DNA of 64,000 nt from Cyclaneusma minus (lineage: Eukaryota > Ascomycota > Leotiomycetes > Marthamycetales > Marthamycetaceae): positions 682,001 through 746,000 of the forward strand of contig JAKZHN010000005.1 of NCBI GenBank assembly GCA_037179335.1, given 5' to 3'. Both the position numbers and the translations under genes were made by a program. The notes beneath the pieces were generated by a model. The model ran no database searches. It saw only the letters and a program-made list of their open reading frames with translations, and was not told the origin of the DNA. Every line of letters starts with the position of its first letter. Positions within the stretch are counted from its first letter, which is position 1. Shown piece after piece: positions 22,280 through 33,165 of the stretch.

Positions 22280-24555
22280 ATGGCGCAAACCTCATCCTCA
22301 GAAACGGCACACTCGCCACCGTCCACTCCTCACCATGACGACGAGAAGCACTTTGCGCCCATCCGAGGACGCTCCGACACCAACATATCTACAACAGCAA
22401 ATGGCGGAAAAGCACGTAGATCCAATTCGCAAAGATCAGCAACACTGAGTCGAACGCGAAGCCAGAATGGCTACGGTTGCGAAGACTCTGAAGAAGACAA
22501 AACACAAAACGCAGACCCCGAGAACGCCGCAGCAGAGAAAGATCCCTATGAAGTTACCTGGGATGGAGGAGATGATGATCCGCTGTGTCCCAGAAGCTTT
22601 AGTAAGGCGAAGAAATGGAGTGTGGTTTTGATATGTTCGTCGTGCTCGTTTTGCGTGTAAGTGCTGAAGTTCTGCGTGTGGATAAGAATAAGCAAGTTAG
22701 GACGGAATGCTGATATTGATTTGGGGGATAGGACTTGCGCAAGCTCTATGTGGACTTCAACCTACGCTCAGATAGAAGTTGATCTCCACGTCTCGAGGAT
22801 CGTGGCTACGCTTGGTCTGTCGCTATTTGTCATGGGCTTGGGTCTTGGGCCAATGATGCTGGGTCCTCTTTCGTGAGTCCAGTCCTTTTTACATTTGATC
22901 ATTTTCTGCAAGTGTTGAAATCGACACGTATGACGGTGATGAAAGAAGGCGTTTTGGTGGCTTCGGACATTTTATTAGCGAGCGCTCAACTGTGTAGCCC
23001 ATGGTTGGATTGTGTAGCCCATGGTTGTCAGTTTGACGGCTGGTAGTGTCCAATGGGTTGAAGATCATTAAGCGGCTTGGTTCCATCAAGTGGGTGGGTT
23101 CCATCAAGTGGATTGTGCCAGTTCTTCTGTGTGGTGATGTCTCCTGGACGTCAGCTTGGAGGCTCAGCTGAAGCACCCTTAGTAAGGCTTGGCACAAGCT
23201 GAGTTGCTACCCATATGTGTTTTGGCTCCTTGGACTCTATTTCTAATCAAGCCACTCTAGGGAATTCTACGGACGCCGTCCAATCTATATTGCAGCATTT
23301 TCTGGCTTCTTAATCTGGCTCATACCCTCCGCCGTGGCACAGAACATCCAAACCACCTTGATTGGTCGATTCTTCGATGGACTGGCAGGCTCCGCATTCC
23401 TTTCCGTAGCAGGAGGAACTGTTGGAGATATGTTTAATCGTCAGGAGCTTCAAGCCCCTATGATGATCTACACCGCCTCCCCCTTCGTCGGTCCGTCCAT
23501 AGGGCCCCTGATCTCCGGCTTCATTAACCAGTACATCCTCTGGAGATGGACTTTCTACGTACTCCTCATATGGGCCGGATTGGAGTTGGCGCTCATCGTC
23601 TTCTTCGTGCCGGAAACCTACCATCCCGTGCTGCTGAGAAACAAAGCAAGACGTATCCGCAAGGAGACTGGAGACGATAGATACATGTCTGCACTAGAAA
23701 GGTCGGACAAGACGATCGCGAGAACCATCGTGCTCTCTCTGTATCGACCATTCCTCCTTCTTACCCTGGAGCCAATGGTTCTCAATCTCTGTCTGCTGTC
23801 GGCTATCCTGCTAGGCGTCCTGTACTTGTTCTTTGGTGCATTCAACCTCGTCTTCACTAACAACCACGGTTTCACTATCTCCCAGGTTGGTCTGGCCTTC
23901 TTGGGGATTTTGATAGGCATGATATGTGGGACTTTGACAGATCCGATCTGGCACAAGAACTACGTTCGCCTTCTTCGTAATCATCAGCTCACCACAGGTG
24001 AGGTAGGCGGCTCAGAGCCCGAGTATCGCTTGCCGCCAGCTATTTTCGGCGCAGTCCTTGTGCCAATCGGGCTTTTTTGGTTCGGATGGACGACATATGC
24101 CTCTGTACACTGGATTGTGCCCATCATTGGGAGTGCGGTCTTCGGCATGGGAGTATTGCTAACCTACTCAGGGATTTTTACATTCCTAGGTATTTTTTGA
24201 CCCCTAAATACACCATTTTTCTGCACACCTTCTCACCTTCTCACCTTCTAGTTGATGCGTATCCATTGTATGCAGCTAGCGCTCTGGCAGCCAACAGCTT
24301 TGCTAGAAGTAGCTTCGCAGGTATGTCCCATCCATTCACACCTCCACGTGCAAGTTTCAGCTATACATATACTAATGGCTGTTTGCTCCAGCTGCCTTCC
24401 CTCTCTTTGGCGTGCAGATGTATGAGAAGTTGGGATACCAATGGGCGACTTCTCTGCTTGCGTTCTTGACCGTGGCAATGGCTCCGTTTCCATATCTGTT
24501 CTTCGTGTACGGGAAACGAATCAGGGGAACTAGCAGATTCGCCAATAGTCGATGA
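22280..24555 (+). CDS. MFS transporter, DHA1 family (TPO1/polyamine-type), five exons
   Basis: Exons 22280–22656, 22732–22872, 23261–24189, 24252–24320 and 24392–24555 are all phase-consistent and give 559 residues. A long Ser/Thr-rich N-terminus ends in DDDPLCPRSFSKAKKW. The MFS core follows with MGLGLGPMMLGPLSEFYGRR (span 2 and loop), GRFFDGLAGSAFLSVAGGTV, and RWTFYVLLIWAGLEL. The VLLRNKARRIRKETGDDRYM central loop is characteristic of fungal Tpo/Yhk8-like antiporters. The product is expected to export polyamines or xenobiotics at the plasma membrane; the substrate is not determinable. Intron 2 is unusually long (22873–23260, 388 nt) and carries two short direct duplications (17 bp at 22991/23011 and 15 bp at 23079/23097). 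The donor of exon 3 is GTATTT, weak but phase-correct. Confidence 0.84.
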
Positions 24556-27500
24556 GATGACCAGATAGAATCGAGCTGAGGATCGAGATTGGCCCCGTGT
24601 ATCTTAGAACGACTGCGTATCAAAAGTGGTGATACTGAAGACTTGGTGCATGAGCGCGAGGCGTTGTCAGTGGAAGAAGATGTGGCGATACAACTGGATG
24701 CGTTGAGTTGTCATGATCAGAGGTACACACATCCAAACTACAAATGCATGGACGGCCTTTCAACCTTTTATGGAATCTAGTCCGCTGAACGTGTGTAACT
24801 GCTCAGCTGCAGCATGATTCAATGAGCATCGACTCCAGCCCGTTCGGCCAAGGAATCCGTCTTTTGCCCGCTGCGGCGAGTGCTTGAGCTGGGGGAGTAC
24901 AGAACAGCAGGTCTCAGGGTGACGAAGGAGGGGCAGCCATCCTTCATTTATATTTGTTCGATCAGAATGGGTGGGATCTTCTTCCCCCCCACTCTGCTCT
25001 GGAAGAGATGTCAGCCTTGAGCCACGATCTATACCCAGGAACTGGGATTGGCGGTATCGGCCGTTGTCCATCGCTCCCCTGTACCGCGCTCTAGGGAAAA
25101 TCCCATTCCCCAAACCTGGAACACGATCGAGAAGTGGTGCGGACTAATATATCCCATACCCTGCTATTAGCACCGCAGGGAGGCTGCAGATCACAGGAGA
25201 CAGCCTGGGTAGTGTCACGAGATCGCCAAGGTTGAAAAGAGGGTGCGTGCAAAATTATGCATACTTGGTGGATGTTCATGCATGGGATGTGAACATCACG
25301 GGCGGTAACGGCATTGCAACGAATGGAAGGCCCTATGGTATCTCTGTACTCTTCACGAGCGCTCCATGAGGTGAAATGTCTCCGACGTGTGCTCTGCGGA
25401 ATGCTGTGACAGGAGTATGACAAAAACAAGGCAGATGCGATGCAACCGAAGCATTGGCTGGTAGGCTCTGGGTTGAAGATTTGGAAGGGTGGATGGAAGC
25501 GAGGGGGTGTAGGAAGGATTTCAAGCATCAATCAGTGGTAACGATGTTGTAGGGTAGGACATGCAGATGCCGGGGAACTGGCCCCGCAGACTTGTGCATT
25601 TGAAGCCCTTCGGCAGCGGCTGCGGCGACTGTGATGCTTGATGCTTGACTCCAAGCGAAGTGTCTACAGCGGAGTTGGGTAGAATACGACGCTGGCGACT
25701 AGACAACACAGGTTGAGGATTTGGGAATGGCTTCGTCGGTAGCAGCGCATGGGATGCGATAGTGGTGACCGAGACGCCCGTGACGCGGGCTGGGTCGTTG
25801 CAGCGTAGCAGGGGAGGAGCTTGAATAGGGACCATTGGCTGGAGTAGACGGAGACTTCCCATCTAAGGGCGAGGTCCGCGTTCAGCAGACTTCCAGCATG
25901 ACGGTCGTCTATGTTGCCAGTCGGGCCAGTGGACATAAAGTTTGGCGATGTTGGTACAGGTACAACGCGGAAAACGTTGCCTGCACGCGGCTGGCTCCCT
26001 TTTCTCCTGGTCCCTCTTGTACACGGAACACAGAGTCTCATCTGACCTCTTTCCCAGGAGCTGGAAGAAAAAGAGACAAATAGTGGTAGTACCCGGGTAC
26101 GAAGTGACAAGGCGACGTAACTTAGATTGAATTGAGGGATTTGGACGTGTGTCAGCCCTTAGCAAGCAGCACCCAGCATAGCGATTGACACGAGTGACAG
26201 ATTGATGTTGGTGCGCCCGCTGGCCAATGGATCGCCGGTGATGATGCTTCGAAACTTTTTGGGAGTGTTGGTCGAGGATAGTATGGATTGGAATCTGCAC
26301 CCCAATTCTTCACAGGCTGGACCCCGCAATTAGTTGATGGCTGAGGCCTTGCCTGTTTGGGTCGGCATGCGTCAACTTTGAAGCTCGGCACGGCTTTGAC
26401 TGCAAGGCTTGCACAGCCTCGATCTCCGCCAAACCGCGAATCCCCATCGCTCTCGACGACCCTCTCGACTCTTCCCAACTCCGCGCCGCTGGGTCTGCCG
26501 TCTCACACCCCCATTCCCTCACCATCCCATGTCTCTGCGCCATCTAGTCCATTTTTGATCGCGGCCTCTGCACTCCTTCGCTCCTCCCCCAACGCCTCAA
26601 CCTCTGCCAGCCGTCCTGGTACATCCCACTCTGCCATCCACTCTCCCCCGGGCACGACACGCACGCGCAACCGCACCTCGACTCCAGATTCCTCCTGCGC
26701 TCAGCCCAGATCTGCTGTTTCTGCAAGCCGCAGCGCAATCAGATCCCTCGGCGACCGTGTCGTATTGGGCAGCAATGTCATTGTAAAGTCCCCTGCGGGC
26801 CTGGTTTGCGGATAGCTGCAGCCCACCCTACGCCAGATTTACAGATGCGAATGCATTGGCCGCCGACCTCGTTACACACACGCTCTGCATCAAACTGCAC
26901 TTTATATCCAAAGGCCGTGACGAGCGCCGCCGCTCATGCTGCCTGGTCTGCGCGCGTGATCGTATGTTGAGGCCAATATAGGACGCACCAGCGCACCGGT
27001 AGGCGAGGCCCAGTAAGAGGAGGAATCGCAGCTGTCATTGGAGTGAGGGCCGCTTTTGACTGGCGGCCGACCTCCGGGATATCGAAGGGGCTTGTATATA
27101 GTTGAAGACGGGAAAACCCCCCAAGTCGTACGGGGAACCGAGCCTGCCTTGGAGATCGTTCGTGCTTTGTGCCAGCGTTCCTATCTCGGTCGAGGATTAC
27201 GCATCTTTTCACCCGTGACCGAGCGTGCCGTGCCTCGTGCTTCCACAGGAACGCCGCTCGTACAGAACTGGCCTTGGCATAGGTCAGATTGGGAAATCCA
27301 AGGGTCCTCCTCGCCAGCGCAAGAGCCGTCCCGTCCACGGACCACTGTGTTTCCTCTGCTTCCTCCTCGGGTAGGCACTTGACGAAACGTGTTGGTCTTG
27401 GGATATAGGTCGGCTTGTTGCAGCTGCATTACAAGACTCTTCTCGCATGAGCTGAGCTGAATTCGACCAGGCTTGCGAAGCGTCAAAACCTGAAGCTCAA

Positions 27501-27730
27501 ACTGGTTCTTCGTGACGGTTATCAGCGCTTGTACACCCTGGGCGGTAGCACTTCTTTTTGGCACATCCTCCATTCGACGCCTGGAGTTGGCTGAATTGGA
27601 TGGTTTCGCAAATCACTACTGCCAGAATTAGTGTGATTTCACTTAAGCCTTGAGAGTGTGTGGTGGGATTAGACGCAAGTCGCCCAAAGTCTTTAAATAT
27701 ATTTAAGGTGCTCAAGGAACGGAATCCGGA
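24556..27730. other. 3.2-kb gene-poor region upstream of acuK
   Basis: No open frame here shows a recognisable domain. A Ser/Pro-rich frame at 26357–26815 is best explained by CT-rich sequence. The region may be a long promoter and leader of acuK or hold a noncoding transcript. The 50 bases before 27731 are AT-rich (AAATATATTTAAGG). Confidence 0.4.
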
Positions 27731-30235
27731 ATGGCGGAAGAAGGCTCGCCTGAAGTCGACGAGGCTTCGGATGCAGCTTCGGAGATCGAGAATGACCCTG
27801 AGAAGACGAACGTGAAGGACGAAGAGAACTCCACAATGGCCGAGCAGAAGTTGGGTGCCGAGGATCGAGAATCCTCGTCCCAAGAAGCAGCACCCGTGAA
27901 GAAATACGATCCAAAGGACCCGCTGAGGCCTCGGAGGAAGAAAGCAAGACGTGCATGCTTCGCATGCCAGAGGGCTCATTTGACTTGTGGTATGCTTGAC
28001 CTTTTCTTTCTTTCTGGGTTGCTATATATCGAAGTTCCGCCCCAGCTACCTGAGCGGTATCCCTTACAACCTGGTGGATCCACAAATTCTATCTCTTATA
28101 AACCTGGTCGATCGACTCTCTCATTTTTCACTTGACCCCCATTTTTCAGACACATATGCTTGTCGCTGAACTCATGCTGTTCATCCGTTCTCGAGCACTG
28201 CTAGTTTGAGCATCTTGCATTAGCCTACCAGACATCTAACACTCGGTTTTCTTTCCAGGCGACGAGCGCCCCTGTCAACGCTGTATCAAGCGTGGACTGG
28301 CAGATGCCTGTCAAGACGGTGTCAGAAAAAAGGCGAAATACCTTCACGATGCTCCACCGGAAGCTTTGAGACCAGTTCTGGGCCCTGCATACAATCCTCC
28401 TATCGATCATCGAAACAACGGACCTCACACCAGCAGTACTTCAGCTTCAGACACTTCGCCCAACTCGGGCGGGTTCTTTCCTCCGAACCCTTCTCCACCT
28501 TACCCTATGTTCCAAGGAAACCGTCAGGGCACGATGCCACCTCCACTTCAGGATCCCATGGCTTTCAATAACCAACAAACGCCAATTTCGCCCACTTACC
28601 AAACTCCCACAAGTCATCGACCAGGATCTATGCAATCTCTTACGGGCTCTCTCTTACAACCAAGTCCCGACATGCCAACTCAGAACAATTTTGGCACTCC
28701 ATTCTTCGACCCGGGCACTTCAGGAAATTTCAACTTTGACCTGGAAGGTTTGAATTTTGGTAATCACTACGGCGCGCTAGAATTCGGCATGCTGGGCCAT
28801 ATGTCTTCAGGGGTGGCCGAAACACCTCCTCAAGACAATGGACATATGGGACACCAGAGTGGGGACATTGCCTTCAATACTGGAGTGTTTGGGAATGGCG
28901 TTCAATATGGTCAGATGTACAACACCCAAGATACTTTGATCCCCGAGTTCAGCAACGGTGGTCTTTTTGGCAATGACGGTATGCAGCAGCAGCATCCTAT
29001 GCCGAACGCATTCGCCATTGCCGCTTGCACTACCAGTGTCCATAGCCCGAGCACAGAGAATAGTCCACAAGCCAGTACCAGCTTCGATAGCTCACCTACG
29101 ACTACATACACGCCTCCAGCCAACATTAACAACTCGACACACAATATGCCGGGACCTTCTGTTTCTCACGCAAAGCAAGCAGCGACCAAGCGATCGATGG
29201 ACGCAAAGGCAAGCCAAAAAACCCACGGGCAGTCACTTCTACACAAAAGAAAGCGTGATCCTTCGATGGTTTACGAAACAGTCCACGAGCCATACCCATA
29301 CACCGCTGGCTTTCATAGTCTCATCGCCTTTATTCAACGCCGGTTTTCTCCCAACAAGACCCTGCGCATCGCCAAAAGTCTTGCGAGCATCAGGCCGAGT
29401 TTCATCAGTTGCACGAAGACTCTGAGCCATTACGATCTTATTTTCATGGAAAAGTGCTTTCAGCGGACCCTCTTCGAGTATGAGGAATTCATGGTCCAAT
29501 GTTGTACTCCAACGGTTGTGTGTCGCCGCACTGGCGAGATTGCTGCCGTCAATAAAGAATTCACATTGTTGACAGGCTGGACCCGCGATGTGCTGCTCGG
29601 CAAGGAAGCTAATCTCAACGTCAACACAGGCAACAACGCATCGACGAATGCTTCTGGAGTCAATAGTATCGCCAGTACGGGTCGAGCTGGTCTCACAACA
29701 CCCAGACTGCGCAATCTTGAAAGGCCAGCGGGCCAAGAGGGATGTCCGCAGCCCGTGTTCCTTGCGGAAGTTTTGGATGACGACTCTGTGATTGAATTCT
29801 ACGAAGATTTCGCCAAACTAGCTTTTGGAGACTCGAGAGGTAGTGTGAATACGCTATGTCGTTTGCTCAAGTATCAAACCAAAGATATGGCCGCAAAAGA
29901 CGGTATGAACAAGCCGGATACTCATGTCAAGGTGGAGGATGGTGGCGGGGTACACGCCGGCATGAAGAGAAAGGAAATGCATTCCTCGAACGGCAGCGGT
30001 CTCCAGACTTCACCTTATGGTATGCTGGGTGGTCGACTCACAAATATTGAAGGAGAGCAGGGAATCGGAAGGTTGGAAAAAGACGGGAAGGTGAAATGCA
30101 CTTACTGCTGGACGGTGAAGAGAGACGTATTTGACATACCCATGATGATTATTCTGAATGTGAGCATCCTCTCCGGATCAGATTCTTAGTTGGAAGCGCT
30201 TGCTGACCATTGTTTAGTTCTTGCCTTGCATTTGA
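27731..30235 (+). CDS. acuK: Zn2Cys6 transcriptional activator of gluconeogenesis, AcuK/ERT1 family
   Basis: Exons 27731–27989, 28259–30159 and 30218–30235 give 725 residues. The intron at 27990–28258 falls inside the DNA-binding domain, between the third and fourth cysteines. The binuclear cluster reads ARRACFACQRAHLTC / GDERPCQRCIKRGLADAC with spacing C-x2-C-x6-C-x5-C-x2-C-x8-C, followed by DGVRKKAKYLHDAP, diagnostic for AcuK/ERT1. A long Ser/Pro/Asn/Gln-rich middle separates it from a PAS-like domain (about residues 485–650: FEYEEFMVQCCTPTVVCRRT, FTLLTGWTRDVL). The protein ends after a 6-codon last exon (FLPCI). In Aspergillus, AcuK with AcuM activates gluconeogenic genes, and in yeast Ert1 acts on PCK1/FBP1. 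The start is the first in-frame ATG of an acidic N-terminus. Confidence 0.9.
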
Positions 30236-30770
30236 AGGGCGCCAGGGACAGACCGACGATACCGTACTCTGCATCGATGCATTGGGATTGGGGTATACGG
30301 GACCTCGGGTTATATGGGCTGGCATTGCGGGGGCATTGGGAACCCGGCAACGGATGGCCTACCCTTCGGCGTTAATGAGAATGACTTGATGAATGACCTA
30401 CCTGCAAGGATCCTTATATTCTTGGTGAGAGGGAAAGATAAAAAGTTTTCTTTGTTATTGGATACCAATTTCCTTGCGCTTGGATCACTCTCAGAAATCG
30501 ACAGAACAATACCTGGTTGCATATAAAGTCAAGTGCAAGTCTTCTTATGGTGCCGTGAACCCGACGCGCCCTGTACTTGCGTTTGTTGTCAACTGATTAG
30601 GACGTCTAGCGTCTCGTTGATCTGATCTATTTCTGCAATGTTGTCAAACAACCCAACGCCGCGCTCTTGTCTAAAGGAGTCCGCCCAAGCCATGCAAAAT
30701 GCTGATTTGCACCCTCCGCGAAGTCTAAAATAAGCCAGCAACCCCTCACCCCTCCACCTCCTCGCCCCGC
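30236..30770. other. Convergent spacer between acuK and FMN1
   Basis: These are the 3' ends of both genes. No further feature was recognised. Confidence 0.4.
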
Positions 30771-31518
30771 TCACGCCTCTTCCTCGCCCCAAAGGAAGCC
30801 ATCCTTGGCCGCCTCCTTCCACTTCTCCCTCGCCAGGCTCCTCCCCGCCACCTCAATATCGACATTGATATCATTCACCAAGCTCTCCAAATCCACATAA
30901 TCCAACTCCGGCCGGATATAGCCTAATATGGATATCGCAATATTGCAGCCATAGAAGTCTTCCGAGAAAGAGCGCATTATGTGCACTTCAGCCGAACGTA
31001 CACTGTTTTTGTAGAATGGGTTGTAGCCAATCGACATCACCATGGGGAACACGGACCAGCCTTCTGCGGCCTTAGGGGCGGGGACGACGGAGGACACGTC
31101 GAGATCGAGGCCCGAGAGTTTGGATTCGGGGGATGAGACTTTGTTGGTGGGTTCTCTGGGAGGGCCGGGGACGGGAGGGTTGGTTGGTTCAGTGGTGAAC
31201 GGGGTGTCGGAGGGGGGTGTGACGGGTTTGCAGGTGGGAGGGAGGCAAAGACCGGCCCAGCCGAAGTAGACGCCTGATTCGGCAGAGTCGATCCAGGGGA
31301 CGTTGTCGACGGGGATGTTGGCGGTGGGAATGCCAAGCTGCGAGATGTTTGTTAGTTTGTTCGAGGTTGAGAAGTTTGGTGAAGGGAATTTAGGGTACCT
31401 CTTTTGAACCCCGCCCGAAGCCTTTCACCACGGTACCTTTCATGCGGAGTGGGAAGGGCGGGACGGGGCCGCTGTCGGGACCGATGATTTGGGGACGTGG
31501 GGTATCGCGGGGAGCCAT
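30771..31518 (-). CDS. FMN1: Riboflavin kinase (FMN synthesis)
   Basis: Two minus-strand exons, 31399–31518 and 30771–31337, with a GTACCC…TCGCAG intron, give 228 residues. The flavokinase PTAN motif is present (LGIPTANIPVDN, residues 41–52). So are GTVVKGFGRGSKE before it, the GVYFGWAG strand, and the conserved block VMSIGYNPFYKNSVRSAEVH / FSEDFYGCNIAISILGYIRPE, which lies in the catalytic and substrate-binding half. The enzyme phosphorylates riboflavin to FMN with ATP. An insert of about 40 residues rich in Pro/Thr (between CLPPTCKP and APKAAEGW) is common in filamentous fungal versions. The C-terminus ends in an acidic GEEEA. The first ATG gives a short N-terminus typical of fungal Fmn1. 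Confidence 0.92.
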
Positions 31519-32822
31519 TTTGGGCAGTCTCTTGAGATCAAGGGGTTCTGGCGATTCAATTGCTGCTGATAAATAAGAGAGACTTTTGGAAGCTGAAGGA
31601 CGTTCGAAGATGGTGATGATGACAAGAGCACGGGCTTTGCAGATCTGGAGGGGTAATCGCCATGGCGGGGCTATCGGAGATTGGCTTTGGCCGATAAGAG
31701 CTCCGATTCAGGAAGCCGATCGGATGGGGGTCAGCTCGCGTGGCTTTCTTTTGAGCCGCGTTCCAAGTTTCAACTGCATCTGGTAATCCCGACCTCAAGT
31801 TGCAATTGGACTACTTGCCTCGAAGATTTGGAAAGTTTGTTGTACCCAGCAAGTCTACCGGGAACGACTTGATATCGAACGTCATTGTCAAGTTTGACAA
31901 CCTCATCGAAATCCCATCAGTCATCACTGATCAAGCAATCACCAGGCGCCAAAATCTCCGACCGCGTACCACGAACGGCAACCCGCCATCTTCTCGAACA
32001 CCTCTCGTACTACCCGGCCTCACACAGACCTAGGACACAAGCATCGAAGGGCCTTCGGACTGCACGGCGCCTGATTGCAGGCCCAATATATTCCGCTGCG
32101 ATCAATCAATGCGACGGGCCGTGGCATTGATCCCACGTGCCAATGATCAGTCTAGCCGCCCGGGAGGCCATGGAATGAGACATCTTGTAGGACGTGACTA
32201 TTTGGAATGAGCAGCCGGCTGATGTTGCTTTAAGGATCGAGAGCCGACGGTACGCCCCGGTGTTGTGTAGCCGGCTGGAGACGGAGCCGACTGCCTTTCA
32301 CGTGTTTGAAGATTGGGGTGTGGGAGAGGCCGAGATGAGACTATAATATCCGTGATCTCCAAGAAATTTCGAATCGATTGGTGTGCGATATGTGTTTCTG
32401 TCGACGTGCAACAAAACGCCTCTTTTACTCGATATATCGCTCGATTAGGTATAGCATGCTAGAACATGCCGCTCTATACGCTTACTGATACCAGTACCGA
32501 GTAAATAAAACGGTGGAACTTGAAATGGCGGAAGATTTTGAAATCGACAGAGTTCCGATGAGTCGAGAGTGATACTCTTCTCATGTAGTAAGGTTACTTT
32601 GCCCAAGGGATTTGGGATTTTCCGAGTAATTCGGATTATTCGAAGTATCACTATCCTTGAGCGCTCACCTAAATCTTCGAAGTTTGCTTGGATATCTATA
32701 CAGGGCATATAGCCTTTCGGCGGCGTTAACCGCTTACCAGTCACCTCCTAGGTATGTTCAGCATCCTCCGAGTTGGGAAATATTTTAAGTAACTAAAAGT
32801 ATCCCAGGTAACTGGGAATATT
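31519..32822. other. Spacer upstream of FMN1 with repeat relic
   Basis: The FMN1 promoter lies at the left. A degenerate GGAATATTCC repeat relic lies at 32605–32850. No credible gene was seen. Confidence 0.45.
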
Positions 32823-32850
32823 TCAAGTAATTGGGAATATTCCAAATAAT
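32605..32850. repeat. Relic of miniature-element interior repeats
   Basis: It has repeated 'AGTAACTGGGAATATTTCA'-like units, clearest at 32770–32850 and weaker at 32610–32660. The relic supplies the final in-frame codons (…GIFPIT, stop) of the reading frame at 32823–33128. Confidence 0.5.
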
Positions 32851-33128
32851 AAACACCCTCGCCCTGCCCCCCAAAGGCCCTCTCCACATCCTAGGACCGT
32901 GTAAATATGCATAACCGCACGTTCCCCAATATTATGTGGAAAATCCCACGGCCAATCACAGTCCGGACTGCTCCAACAAAGCCCTTCCCACACGTCTTTC
33001 CAGCATCCATTTCCGAGGTCCTGGTTGGCGGAATCGAAGTGGCCTAAATATCGTCCATGGAGCTTACCTGTAAGGCTGTTTTTCGCCAGCATCCAGTGGA
33101 CCACGATTGCCGAGAATTCGCGGGTAAT
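32823..33128 (-). pseudogene. Detached 3' segment of the mucin-like gene, Trp/Cys-rich
   Basis: Read from an acceptor-like CTCTAACCACAG at 33129, this frame gives ITREFSAIVVHWMLAKNSLT. A possible 23-nt or longer insertion follows, then HFDSANQDLGNGCWKDVWEG and LCWSSPDCDWPWDFPHNIGE. The Cys/Trp spacing looks like a real secreted-domain sequence. No donor in the upstream frame (ending at 33166) joins it in phase, so it is either the frameshifted end of the mucin-like gene or the result of an unseen intron. The last residues come from a miniature-element relic. Confidence 0.35.
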
Positions 33129-33165
33129 CTGTGGTTAGAGCCTAGCCAATTTGATCGAGGAGAAT

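Noticed and set aside
26357..26815. Ser/Pro-rich open frame upstream of acuK
   Set aside because: Composition-driven CT-rich sequence with no domain, no splice context and competing open frames on both strands.
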